A stretch of 64,000 bases of DNA from Prionace glauca (Eukaryota > Chordata > Chondrichthyes > Carcharhiniformes > Carcharhinidae). Both the position numbers and the translations under genes were made by a program. The first letter of the stretch is position 1. Each line of letters opens with the position of its first letter. Positions 47,313 through 57,551 of this stretch are shown in pieces. Below the pieces are notes generated by a model. It did no database searches. It was not told the origin of the DNA and saw only the letters and a list, made by a program, of their open reading frames with translations. The DNA is taken from the NCBI GenBank assembly GCA_037974335.1, contig CM075760.1, forward strand, positions 8,367,432 through 8,431,431, written 5' to 3'.

Positions 47313-47445
47313 TTAAAATCATTGGATTCTGCTGTTATTGCTGCTGTTAATCACATCCAGCACTGAAATATGTCCACTCTGACAGTTGAAGTGGGAGGGT
47401 CAGTGAGTTTCTTTCTGCTTAACTGGCCGGTCTCACAACTTTGCT

Positions 47446-47632
47446 TCCCTGTTTTTAAACAAAGGCACAATATTTGCCACCCTCCAATCTTCAGGCACCT
47501 CACCTGTGGATGTCAGTTCAAATATCTGCTGGGGGACTTGCAATTTCCTCCCTAGCCTCCCACACTGTCCTGGGATACACTTCATTAGGCCCTGGGGATT
47601 TCTCTACCTTGATGCACTTTAAAGAGCCTCAC
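47446..47632 (-). mobile_element. Old LINE fragment
   Basis: TTTGCCACCCTCCAATCTTC, CTGGGATACACTTCATTAGG and CTACCTTGATGCACTTTAAA: the reverse complement of a LINE RT region, decayed (conserved wording DKSPGPD is only faintly visible). Confidence 0.4.
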
Positions 47633-47639
47633 ATCTGTA

Positions 47640-48235
47640 GTGGGTACGCTGGTAGAAGGTATTCTGAGAGACAGAATCTACAGGCATTTAGAGAGGCAAG
47701 GACTGATTAGAGACAGTCAGCATGGCTTTGAGAGTGGAAAATCATGTCTCAGAAGTTTGAGGTTTTTGAAGGGGTAACCAAGAAGGTAAATGAGGGCAGT
47801 GCAGTTGATGTTGTCTACATGAACTTTAGCAAGGCCTTGGATAAGATACCACATAGTAGGTTGTTGCATAAGATTAAATCTCACGGGATCCAATGTGAGG
47901 TAGTTAAATGGATGCAAAATTAGCTTGATGGCAGAAACCAGAGGGTAGATGTAGAGAGTTGTTTTTCAAACTGGAAGCCTGTGACCAGCGGTGTGCCTCA
48001 GGGATCGGTGCTGGGTCCACTGTTATTTGTATTAATGATTTGGATGAGAATTTAGGAGGCATGATTACTAAGTTTGCAGATAACACCAAGGTGAGTGGCT
48101 TAGTGGACAGTGAAGAAGGTTAGTTTGGATTGCAGTGGGTTCTTGATCAATTGGGCCAGTGGGCTGACGATTGACAGATGGAATTTAATTTAATGCGAGG
48201 TGATGCATTTTGATAGATCAAACCAGGGTTGGGCT
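47640..48235 (+). mobile_element. Older CR1 LINE, left half (split by insertion)
   Basis: Decayed [45 protein letters not shown] and KFADNTK, up to GATGCATTTTGATAGATC. The sequence then breaks off and its continuation lies at 51.99-52.58 kb. Confidence 0.75.
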
Positions 48236-48242
48236 TAGTTAA

Positions 48243-48959
48243 TCTGCTAAATCTAAGGGTCAGGGAAAAAAGGGGGCTGCTGGGAGGAGGAAGGGGGGTG
48301 AGGAGCGGAGGCCTCAGCCTCTTAACCTGCATAACAGGTTTGAGGTTCTTGCTTCCAGTCTGGAAGAGGACGAGGCAAGAGAGGTTGGTGAGCAAACTGC
48401 ACACGGTGCAGTGATGCAGCAGGATATAGGCAAAGAGAAGGGGAAAAGGAACGTAGTAGTGATTGGGGATAGTGGGGTGAAGGGTATTGACACTGTCCTT
48501 TGTCACAATGACAAAGTGCACAGAAGGGTGTGTTGTCTGCCTGGTGCTCGGGTACAGGATGTCGCAGCTGGGCTGCAGAGGAATCTGGAGTGGGAGGGTG
48601 AGAACCCGGTCGTTGTAGTACATGTGGGTGCCGGTGACGTAGGCAAAATGCGGACTGAGAATCTGGGAAGGGAGTATGAGAAGCTGGGAATGGAATTAAA
48701 AAGTAGAACCGACAAGGTGGTTATCTCTGGGCTACTGCCTGAACCGAGGGCAGACGGGCATAGGGTTGATGGGATAAAGGAAGTAAATGGGTGGCTCAGG
48801 GATTGGTGTGGGAGGAATGGGTTCGAATTTATGGGGCATTGGCACCAGTATTGGGGTAGGTGGGACCTGTTCGGGCAGGATGGGGTTGGTCTGAATCATG
48901 CTGGGACCAGAGTGCTGGCGAATCGAGTAAAGAGGACTGTAGACAGGGCTTTAAACTAA
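48243..48959 (+). CDS. CR1 ORF1: SGNH-esterase-like protein, 5' truncated
   Basis: The open frame begins without a start at 48243 (AAGRRKGG, LNLHNRFEVLASSLEE) and ends at 48959. From VVVIGDSGVKGIDT on it resembles the lipase/acetylhydrolase (SGNH) domain found in ORF1 of CR1/L2-type elements: block I GDS with the nucleophile Ser, HVGAGDVGK in place of the usual GxND, and DGVGLNHAGTRVLA near the end in place of DGxHLN. The last change moves the His by two places, so catalysis is uncertain. Such domains are thought to help the ribonucleoprotein bind membranes or nucleic acid. The first Met in frame is at about 48414, too far inside to be the original start. Confidence 0.7.
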   Translation, partial: SAKSKGQGKKGAAGRRKGGEERRPQPLNLHNRFEVLASSLEEDEAREVGEQTAHGAVMQQDIGKEKGKRNVVVIGDSGVKGIDTVLCHNDKVHRRVCCLPGARVQDVAAGLQRNLEWEGENPVVVVHVGAGDVGKMRTENLGREYEKLGMELKSRTDKVVISGLLPEPRADGHRVDGIKEVNGWLRDWCGRNGFEFMGHWHQYWGRWDLFGQDGVGLNHAGTRVLANRVKRTVDRALN

Positions 48960-48994
48960 TTAGGGGGGGGGAGGGTGCGAGGGTAGGTGACGCT

Positions 48995-51903
48995 ATGAGG
49001 TCTAAAGTTAAGGATAGGGTACAGGTAAGGGAAGAGGCCAAGGATGTCCCAATTGGTGGCGTTACGGCAAGTAGGGTCCAGGTGAAGGCTGGGATGAAAG
49101 CGCTTTATCTGAATGCACGAAGCATTCGGAATAAAGTGGATGAGCTGATGGCGCAGATCGACACAAATGGATACGATCTGGTGGCCATTACAGAGACATG
49201 GCTGCAAGGTGACAGGGACTGGGAGATGAATGTACAGGGTTATCAAGTGTTTAGGAAGGATAGGCAGGAGGAAAGAGGGGGTGGCGTAGCTCTGCTGATT
49301 AAGAATAGTATCAAGGTGGTAGCAAGGGATGATATCGGAGCCAAGGAGCAGAAAGTGGAATCGTTGTGGGTGGAGATTAGGAACAGAAAAGGGAGGAAGA
49401 CGCTAGTGGGTGTCGTCTATAGGCCCCCGAATAATGATCTGGAGGCGGGGCGGGCTGTTAACGCGCAAATAAGTGCAGCGTGCAGGAATGGGACGGCAGT
49501 AGTTATGGGAGATTTCAATCTGCATATTGATTGATCGACCCATGTTGGACGAGGTGGGCTCGAGGAGGAGTTCTTGGAATGCTGCCGGGATAATTTCCTT
49601 GAACAGTGTGTGTTGGAGCCGACGAGGGAGCGAGCTATCTTGGATCTGGTGCTATGTAATGAGGCGGGTAGAATTAGGGACCTTGCGGTGAAGGATCCTC
49701 TTGGAGAGAGTGATCATTGTATGGTGGAGTTTCTGGTGCAGATGGAGGAGGAGAAAGTGGGTTCCCAGACACGCATCCTTTGTTTGAATAGTGGGGAGTA
49801 TGGTAGGATGAGAGAAGAATTGGCGAATGTGGACTGGGGGAGCGCGTTGGAAGGTAGGTCTGCTGAGGAGCAGTGGAGGATCTTTAAGGAGATCTTTCTT
49901 GGTGCTCAGCAGAAATTTATTCCGATGGTTAAAAAGGACAGTAGGAGGAGAGGTAATAAGCCGTGGATAACAAAGGAGGTGAAGGAAAGTGTTAAATTAA
50001 AAGCGGAGGAGTTTAGAGTAGCTAAGAGCAGTGGGCGAGAAGAGGATTGGGAAAGGTTTAAATGTCAACAAAGATTGACAAAGAAATTGATAAAGGAGGG
50101 TAGGAGAAGCTATGAGGCTGGGCTAGCACTTAATATAAAAAAGGATAGCAAGAGTTTTTATAAATATATAAAAAGGAAGAGGCTGGCTAGGGTAAACGTT
50201 GGTCCTTTAGAGGATGAGAAAGGGGAGCTAGTGGTAGGGGATGGGGATATGGCTAAGGTCTTGAATAACTTTTTTGTTTCTGTCTTCACGGAGGAGGACG
50301 TGGATAATTTGCCGGGTGTTAGCGATGGAAAGGTGGTAGGAATGGAGGGTCTTAATGACATGACTGTTACTAGAGAGGTGGTGCTCGACAGACTGGAGGG
50401 GCTGATTGTGGACAAGTCCCCAGGACCGGATGGAATGCATCCGAGGGTTCTGAAAGAAATGGCGGAGGTGATAGTGGAAGCCTTGGTGGTTATTTTCCAG
50501 ACGTCGCTGGATTCCGGGGAAGTGCCAGAAGATTGGAAAACGGCTAATGTTACGCTGTTGTTTAAGAAGGGTGCCAGGCAAAAGGCGGGGAATTATAGGC
50601 CGGTTAGTTTAACGTCTGTGGTAGGTAAAATGTTAGAAACCGTCATTAAGGAGGAAATAGCGAGGCATCTTGAGGGGAATTGCTTGATAGGGCGGACGCA
50701 ACACGGTTTCATTAAAGGGAAGTCGTGTCTGACAAATTTACTGGAGTTCTATGAGGATGTGTCTGGGGCAGTGGATAGAGGAGAGCCGGTGGATGTGGTC
50801 TTTCTGGATTTTCAGAAGGCGTTTGACAAGGTACCTCACAAGAGGTTATTGCAGAAGGTCAGGGGACATGGAGTTGGGGGTAGGGTGTTAGCGTGGATAG
50901 AGGATTGGTTGTCAAATAGGAGGCAGAGAGTGGGGGTCAATGGATGCTATTCGGATTGGCGGTTGGTGACTAGTGGGGTGCCCCAGGGATCGGTGCTGGG
51001 GCCTCAGCTATTTATCATTTATATAGATGATCTGGAGGAGGGAACCGAGTGCAGGGTGTCGAAATTTGCTGATGACACCAAGATTGGGGGAAAGGCAAAT
51101 TGTGCGGAGGGTGTGGAGAGTCTGCAGAAGGATCTAGATAGGCTGGGCGAATGGGCCAGGAAATGGCAAATGGAATTTAATGTTGGCAAGTGTGAGGTGG
51201 TCCACTTTGGTAGGAGGAATGGTAGGAAAGACTATTACTTACGGGGCGAAAAACTGCAGCAGGTGACGGTGCAGAGGGACCTCGGGGTCCTTGTGCATGA
51301 GTCGCAAAAACCCAGCTTGCAGGTGCAGCAGGTGGTCAGGAAGGCGAATGGGATGCTGGCCTTCATAGCGAGGGGGATTGAATATAAAAGTAGGGAGGTC
51401 TTGCTACAGCTGTATAGGGCATTGGTGACGCCGCAGCTGGAGTACTGTGTGCAGTTTTGGGCGCCGCACCTGCGCAAGGATATTTTGGACCTGGAGGGAG
51501 TGCAGAGGAGGTTTACTCGGCTGATACCAGAGTTGAGGGGATTGAGCTATGAGGAGAGGCTGAATAAACTAGGCTTGTACTCGTTAGAGTTTAGAAGAAT
51601 GAGGGGAGATCTCATTGAGACGTATAAGATGATATGGGATGGATAGGATAGAGGTGGAGAGACTCTTCCCGCTCAAAAAAGACAGTAGGACTAGGGGGCA
51701 CAGCCTCAAGTTAAAGGGGGGGGCGGTTTAGAACAGAGTTGAGGAGGAACTTCTTCACTCAAAGGGTGGTGAATCTCTGGAATTCTCTGCCCGTTGAAGT
51801 GGTGGAGGCTGCCTCGCTAAATATTTTTAAGAAACGGGTTGATGGGTTTTTGATAAGAGAAGGGATTAAGGGTTATGGGGAGAGGCAGGAAGGTGGAGCT
51901 GAG
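48995..51903 (+). pseudogene. CR1 ORF2: endonuclease and reverse transcriptase, damaged
   Basis: The order of domains is an AP-endonuclease (MKALYLNARSIRNKVDELM, AITETWLQGD, GGGVALLIKNS, GVVYRPPN, VVMGDFNLHID), a linker with GESDHCMVEF (the DH pair of the endonuclease end), then RT ([59 protein letters not shown]) and the C-terminal NLWNSLPVE. A TGA at 49532-49534 replaces the Trp after NLHID. A two-base loss near 51.63 kb and small indels at 51.72 and 51.89 kb shift the last part. The element is young but inactive in this copy. Confidence 0.8.
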
Positions 51904-51992
51904 TCACGACAGATCAGCCATGATCTTATTGAATGACGGGGCAGGCTCGAAGGGCCAGATGGCCTACTCCTGCTCCTATTTCTTATGTTCTT

Positions 51993-52585
51993 AATGGTAG
52001 TGAATTGGGGAGAGTTGTAGAACAAAGAGATCTAGGGGTACATGTTCATAGCTCATTGAAAGTGGAATCACAGATGGACAGGGTGGTGAAGAAGGCATTC
52101 GGCATGCTTGGTTTCATTAGTCAGAACATTGAATACAGGAGTTGGGACGTCTTGTTGAAGTTGCACAAGACATTGGCAAGACCACTTGTAATACTGCACA
52201 CAGTTCTGGTCACCTTATTATAGACAGGATATTATTAAAGTAGAAAGAATGCAGAAAAGATTTATTAGGATGCTTCTGGGACTTGATGGTTTGAGTTATA
52301 AAGAGACGCTGGATAGACTGGGATGTTTTTCCTCTGGTGCATAGATCAGCTCGATAGTCAATATCTTTTTCCAAAGGTGGGGAAGTCTAAAACTAGAGGC
52401 CATAGGTTTAAGATGAGAGGGGAGAGATACAAAAGGGTCCAGAGGGGTGACTTTTCAGACACAGCATGGTGAGTGTCTGGAACAAATTGCCAGAGGTAGT
52501 AGTAGAGGCGGGTGCAATTTTGTCTTAAGATTGCTATCAAGGGATATGGACCAAATGCAGGCAATTGGGACTAGCTTAGTCATTT
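51993..52585 (+). mobile_element. Older CR1 LINE, right half
   Basis: It resumes at GSELGRVVEQRDLGVHVHSS, where the left half stopped, and goes on through SLKVESQMDRVVKKAFGMLG to VWNKLPEVVVEAGA-like text. Several stops and a deletion of the GDLIE segment. No TTCTTATG tail of its own is recognised. Confidence 0.75.
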
Positions 52586-52599
52586 AAAAAAAGGGGCGG

Positions 52600-53760
52600 C
52601 ATATAGAAAAACGGACAAGCACATTCATGCACAAACACAAAGGCACACATGTGCACAACACACATAAATACATTCACAAAACACAGAGAAACATGCATGC
52701 ATACAAATATGTATTCATACACCATAAGTTCATACAAGATATACACAAACGAACACAAACAAGCACGCTCACGCAAATACACTCATGGGCAACACATACG
52801 CGAACAACAATACACACACACACACACAAATACGCTCTGACACAAATACTACCATGCACAAATGTACAGAGGCACACATACATTCATTCTCTCCCTCACC
52901 ACACACACACTTACACACGCATACTCACACACACACATCTCATTGACATGAACTTGTACAAACAGGCAGAAAAACAACATGCACGTAAATAATCAAATAT
53001 GTACAAACACACATACACACACAGAGAAATGCAAACACACAAGTACAACACACGCATAAATATATGCAAATAGGTACACAGATCCAAGCTCAAACAGATA
53101 CATGCATATTCACATTCCAGACAGAAGCACATGCATGCAGATCCACATACATACATTCAGATGAATACATGTTATTAGATATTCACACTGACAGGAATAT
53201 AGATACAGAGACACGTAATGTTCTCCACATTAACACGCAAACATGGAAAATACATATGTACACATTAACAGACTGCACACAGATGGCCAGAGAGTCAAAC
53301 TTTTACACACAAAACATTACCACGCTCAAATAGAACAGAACACCATAGCACACATTGCTTCACACGGAAACACAAACATCGTTATGAAGATATCAACACG
53401 GATATACAGACACTAATATGTTAACAGACATGTGCACAAAAAGACTGAGAAACAGGCTCACACAGAATGGGAAGGAAACCATCCCCGTGTGACAGAAATC
53501 AACATATTAAAGTAGGCATGAACACATGCACACATTGTGTGTGACATTAGTAAATATGTATCGACTTCACACAATAAGAGGCATGCATCCACAATGTCAG
53601 CCAAATAAAATATACACAGACGCACAAACACAACAACACAAATCAACAAGCACAAGAAAATGAACATGTTCATTAACCCTCACGCACACACATTAACGCA
53701 GGGCCAAACGTTAATGCAGACCATGAGATTCTCATGCACACAAATGCAAATTGCATCGAT
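52600..53760 (+). repeat. ACA-rich low-complexity block, about 1.15 kb
   Basis: Irregular ACACA and ACATACA units with varied spacers and no fixed period. The short (AC)n runs at 52.81 and 52.90 kb are the only clean ones. Open frames inside are compositional and not genes. Confidence 0.8.
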
Positions 53761-54216
53761 AAACACGTTGAGAAACTGAATTTAAGCTCATGATCTATTA
53801 AGCATTTCCACCATCAATGAGAAAAGATCGGAAATTACATCCCGGCTCTTAAACAGCAGCATTCACAGTTTACAGATCAGTAAACATCTGTGAAAACAAG
53901 CATTGATCAGTGAACGTTCCTCCACATCAGTCATAACATTCTTCAATGCTATGAAGTGTTCAAAAATGAACTGACACTCAAGAAAACATCTTCAGTCCTT
54001 CTGACATGGACTGTCCAAGGAATGTAAAGATCAGCTGTGAAAATAATTATGGAGATCGGCTACTGAGTGCCCTGAACTTAATCGTAGATATATATCGAAA
54101 ATTATACAGAGAATACATTAATAGTTTATGAAGGAGAACGGGGAAAGAAAAATAACAATAAGATTCCCTGGATCAATAAAGTAATCTAATTTCATTTCCT
54201 GGTCTCCATCCCCCAG
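53761..54216. other. Probable intron upstream of the Ig membrane exon
   Basis: AT-rich with no Ig constant-domain signature (no C-W-C pattern) and no finger sequence. It ends TCTCCATCCCCCAG, a good acceptor. Confidence 0.45.
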
Positions 54217-54344
54217 ACTTCACTGATCACATCTGGATTGAAGACAGTGAGGATGATAACAGCAACATCTGGACAACTGCTTCCACATTCATTGTCCTGT
54301 TCTTCCTGAGCATTTTCTACAGCACTGCCATCACTCTGGTGAAG
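54217..54344 (+). CDS. Immunoglobulin heavy-chain membrane exon M1 (IgM-like)
   Basis: Between the acceptor CCATCCCCCAG and the donor GTGAGATG the exon has an open phase (two bases of a split codon, then [18 protein letters not shown]). It has the acidic extracellular linker and then a 23-25-residue hydrophobic span, [15 protein letters not shown] followed by YSTAITLVK. This matches the antigen-receptor transmembrane (CART-type) sequence of vertebrate IgM: mammalian mu chain has [20 protein letters not shown]. It would anchor a heavy chain in the B-cell membrane and pair with the signalling partner. No upstream constant-domain exon is present on either strand in the window; the neighbours are ZF8, nested LINEs and an ACA block. 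Either an orphan fragment of a shark heavy-chain cluster or the end of a gene with a very distant 5' part. Confidence 0.8.
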
Positions 54345-54485
54345 GTGAGATGATTCAACTCACTCACATTTCACACTGGCAGAATGTATTTGAAACATCT
54401 CTCAATGTTTCACTGATTAAAAACTCCAACATTAATGTCCCCGCATCATAAACATCTGCTTCAATATTGTATCTTTCTTTTACAG

Positions 54486-54497
54486 ATCAAACAATGA
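54486..54497 (+). CDS. Ig membrane exon M2, four codons with stop
   Basis: The acceptor TCTTTCTTTTACAG is followed by ATC AAA CAA TGA: I-K-Q and stop. Joined to M1 this gives a cytoplasmic tail of VK-IKQ type, as short as the known KVK tail of IgM. The intron between M1 and M2 is 141 bases. Both splice sites are canonical. Confidence 0.7.
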   Translation: MKQ

Positions 54498-54965
54498 GCT
54501 GAATTTTGAACGCAGTATGATTATCACAGATTACCACAGATGATTATCAAAATCTCTGGATGACACAGATACAATATCTGCTCTCAGTGACTATCAGTAA
54601 AAAAAATTCTCAGGTTGTCATTCTGAATCTGTAACTGAGGTAATGATAGACATTATTTCAGTTTTCAGTGTGAAATGTACGAGGCATTTTTGTTAGAATG
54701 TAATTGTGGTTAATAGTTTTAATAGCATTTATTATTAAGAAACTTTTCTCATTCCTCATTCGCATCTGATAATTCCTCTTTCTATTAAGATCCTGTTTTC
54801 TGTTTCTGGTGTATGTACCAGATGTATAAATATTGATGGATTCCCTGTGCATGTGTCCTGTTCTCAATGTGAAGCTTGATCGTTATGTTCACTTTTCTAG
54901 CTTAAAACAAATGTCGCTGAAAAATATTCTCTGAATTTTTAAAATAAATATTGAATAAAATTTTA
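54498..54965 (+). other. 3' UTR and poly(A) signals behind M2
   Basis: Two AATAAA hexamers, at 54943 and 54954, lie about 450 bases after the stop, in a T/A-rich stretch. This is consistent with the end of the membrane-form heavy-chain transcript. Confidence 0.55.
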
Positions 54966-55049
54966 ACCAACTCTGGTTTGGATTAATTCCTTTCTCTTCA
55001 AAATCCATCAACTCCAACCCATTTTCCCTATTATACGGTTTTCCCCTCT

Positions 55050-55135
55050 TTCCCAGGCAGGGATTTTTCCCAGTCAAGTGTGGGATGTGGTTGAACTCAA
55101 GACCCTTCAGTGAAAGAGCCACTCTGCCACCCAGT
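55050..55135 (-). repeat. Possible tRNA-like SINE head
   Basis: On the minus strand TGGCAGAGTGGCTCTTTC (A-box-like) and GAGTTCAACC (B-box-like) stand at tRNA-like spacing. Short and alone. Confidence 0.3.
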
Positions 55136-55139
55136 GACC

Positions 55140-55740
55140 CATCCGTTTAAATATACATTCATCTCTGCCTTTTCATGATAAAATCCACAGACCTGAGTGA
55201 ATAATGCGGAGAACCACAGTGATTTCACGCATAAACTAGTCTGTCACTGACGAGTTTCAGGTAATCCTAAACAGCAAAATGTCATCTTCATTCGAGGCCA
55301 ATGCAGGACAGTGTGTGACAGAAGATAGTTTTCTATGCACTGCCTCTTGACAAAAAAAGCATTATCAGTGTCACCATAGGGTGGGTTACCAGACTGTATC
55401 TCTCTTTATATCATCTGATGAAATACTTCCCAGACAGGCAAACCACAAGCTGGATAGAGGAAACATACAGAACAGATATACAAATCATGATGTGAAACAA
55501 AGAAATTGAGGTGTATTTCACTTAAACACATCATCGATTACAAATTTCCAAATTATGACTAGTCTTGAGGGTAATTTGACAATTTGAGATAGTCTTCAAC
55601 TATAGACAATATAAAACTCACGAGACAGATATCTCTGTGTGAGAGGGTAACATTAATTGAAAACAAAAGCAAAATATACAGCTACTGGGAGATCATCAAA
55701 AGGGTTAAATGGCTCTGGAATAGGGCCACTGGAATATTTT
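55140..55740. other. Intergenic sequence, nothing recognised
   Basis: AT-rich, with no long open frame, no repeat tail and no Ig or finger sequence. Confidence 0.4.
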
Positions 55741-55744
55741 GTTA

Positions 55745-56088
55745 TTCATTGTTACGGGATGTAGGCATCACTTGCTGGGCCAGCATTTCTTGCCCATCCT
55801 TAACTGCCCTCCATTTCAGAGGGTATTTGAGAATCAACCACATTGCTGTCAGTCTGGAGTTCACATGTAGATCAGGCCAGGTAAGGATGGCAGCTTTCCT
55901 TTTCTAAAGGACGTTACTGAACCATATGGGTTTTTACCACAATTGACAATGGTTAAGGTTTGTCAGACTTTTAATTCCAGATTTTAATTGAACACAAATT
56001 TCACCATCGACTGTGGTGGGATTCGAACCTGGGTCCCCAGAGCCTTACCCTGAGTCCTGTGATAATTCCACTGGGTCACTGCCTCTCA
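55745..56088 (-). repeat. tRNA-derived SINE, near complete
   Basis: On the minus strand the tRNA-like head lies at 56.01-56.09 kb (box B GGTTCGAATCC perfect), the body has CCATTGTCAATTGTGG, and the tail ends GATGGGCAAGAAATGCTGGC. It lies just downstream of the ZF9 stop. Confidence 0.65.
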
Positions 56089-56149
56089 TTTGATCGAATT
56101 GTTATTGTTTATCTCAGGGTGCAGGAACAACAGAATCCAGCTTTGTGGG

Positions 56150-57355
56150 TCACACATGACGTCGTCTATGTTTCAGCAGGCTGTAATACTGATTAAATCC
56201 CTTCCCACACATGGAGCAGTTGAACGGTTTCGAGCCAGTGTGAACTCGCTGGTGTCTCTGCAGGCGGGATGGATCAGTGAATCCCTTCCCACACAGGGAA
56301 CAGGTGAACGGTTCTGTTGCAGTGTGAGCTCGCTGGTGTTTCAGCATATAGGATGAATCAGTGAATCCCTTCCCACACACAGAGCAGGTGAACGGTTTCT
56401 CCCCGGTGTGAATGCGTTGGTGCCTCAGCAGGCCAGACGACTGAGCGAATCTCTTTCCACACACAGAGCACAGGAACGGTCTCTCCCCGGTGTGAATACG
56501 TTTGTGTTTCAGCAAATCATCACTTCTTTTAAAGCTCTTATTGCATTCTGAGCACTGAAAAGGTCTCTTATCAGAGTGAATGTGTTGGTGTTGATTGCAG
56601 TAGGAAAACTGAGCAAATCTTTTGCCACAAATGGAACAGGAGAACGGCTTCTCCCCTGTGTGAGTGCGGCGGTGTCTCCGGAGGCTGGATGACTCTGTGA
56701 AAGCCTTCCCACACACAGAGCAGATGAATGCCCTCTCCGTGGTGTGAATACGCCGGTGACTTAGCAGATGCTGTAAAGAAGGAAATGCTTTCCCACACAC
56801 AGGGCAAACGTACGGCCTCTCCCCAGTGTGAGTGCCCTGGTGTATCAGCAGACTAATCCTCCTTTTGAAGGTCTTCTCACATTTAAAGCATTTAAAATGT
56901 CTCTTCTGAAAATGAACCTGTTGGTGAACGGTGCAGTGGGAGGACTGAGTGAATCTCTTCCCACACTGGGAGCAACTGAATGGCCTGTCCTTGGTGTGAA
57001 CTTGTTGGTGCTCAGTGAGATGCACTGAGTCACTGAACGACTCCCCACAGTGGGAGCAGCTGAAAGGTCTCTCGTGTGTGTGAAGGAGCTGGTGCTCTGC
57101 GAGGCGGGAGGACTGAGTGAACCTCTTCCCGCAGTGGGAGCAGCTGAACGGTCTCTCGGCAGTGTGAAGGAGCTGCTGGTGGGCCTGTTCCTCAGAGGTT
57201 TCAATGCTTTCCCCAGAATCAGAGCTTTGAAGAGGCTTTTGAATGATGTGGTTGAGTTGGTGAGCCAGCAGGTTGGACGAACACATGAATTTCTTCCCAC
57301 ACACGGAGCAGGTGAATGAACTCTCACTATTGCGAGCTCGCTGTCGTGTCAGCAT
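56150..57355 (-). CDS. ZF9: C2H2 protein with thirteen canonical fingers, divergent subfamily
   Basis: From the first ATG (MLTRQRARNSESSFTCSVC) the protein has 401 residues: one isolated finger ([15 protein letters not shown]), a degenerate finger-length spacer (LQSSDSGESIETSEEQ), then twelve consecutive fingers ending HRRRHV. Another degenerate finger (SSCGKGLIQLENML) lies in frame before the ATG, where only TTG could start, so either the ATG at 57355 is used or an upstream exon splices in. Linkers vary widely (THERPF, TKDRPF, FQKRHF, TTERAF, SDKRPF, TATEPF) and finger sequences are unlike the rest of the cluster, so this is an older lineage. The frame is open throughout. Divergent partner of ZF10. 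Confidence 0.85.
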   Translation of the reverse strand: MLTRQRARNSESSFTCSVCGKKFMCSSNLLAHQLNHIIQKPLQSSDSGESIETSEEQAHQQLLHTAERPFSCSHCGKRFTQSSRLAEHQLLHTHERPFSCSHCGESFSDSVHLTEHQQVHTKDRPFSCSQCGKRFTQSSHCTVHQQVHFQKRHFKCFKCEKTFKRRISLLIHQGTHTGERPYVCPVCGKAFPSLQHLLSHRRIHTTERAFICSVCGKAFTESSSLRRHRRTHTGEKPFSCSICGKRFAQFSYCNQHQHIHSDKRPFQCSECNKSFKRSDDLLKHKRIHTGERPFLCSVCGKRFAQSSGLLRHQRIHTGEKPFTCSVCGKGFTDSSYMLKHQRAHTATEPFTCSLCGKGFTDPSRLQRHQRVHTGSKPFNCSMCGKGFNQYYSLLKHRRRHV

Positions 57356-57530
57356 GTTTTCCAGCTGTATCAATCCCTTCCCACAGGAGGAGAAAAGAAA
57401 CAGATTCTCACCAGTTTCCAACTGAGATGGTCAATTAAATCCCCTCAGATGTACAAATCCCAATGAACTGTTTCACTCTGTCTGACGTGAGATTTGTTTG
57501 TCCAGACTGCAAATCTCCCTCTTCTATTTC
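57356..57530 (-). other. ZF9 leader
   Basis: On the minus strand the acceptor CTAATTTTACAG precedes GAAATAGAAGAGGG at 57530. An in-frame TGA just before the degenerate first finger blocks earlier starts. Confidence 0.5.
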
Positions 57531-57551
57531 CTGTAAAATTAGTTTACAAAG

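Larger units (their letters stand above)
48236..51992 (+). mobile_element. Nearly full-length CR1 LINE subfamily 1, nested
   Basis: It contains the ORF1 end with an esterase-like domain, ORF2 with endonuclease and RT, and the family tail (GGCTCGAAGGGCCAGATGG, TTCTTATGTTC). The 5' end is cut within ORF1. Some damage is present in ORF2. The target is an older CR1, split at 48235/51993. Over the shared region it is nearly identical to the 32.4 kb and 38.6 kb copies. Confidence 0.9.

Noticed and set aside
48860-49090. Alternative start of CR1 ORF2 at 48860, overlapping ORF1
   Set aside because: The part before about 48995 is the ORF1 C-terminus read in another frame; ORF2 more likely starts after the ORF1 stop at 48959.
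52576-53333. Several 60-120-codon open frames in the ACA-rich block
   Set aside because: Compositional: A/C-biased DNA has few stops in some frames. No domain or codon pattern.
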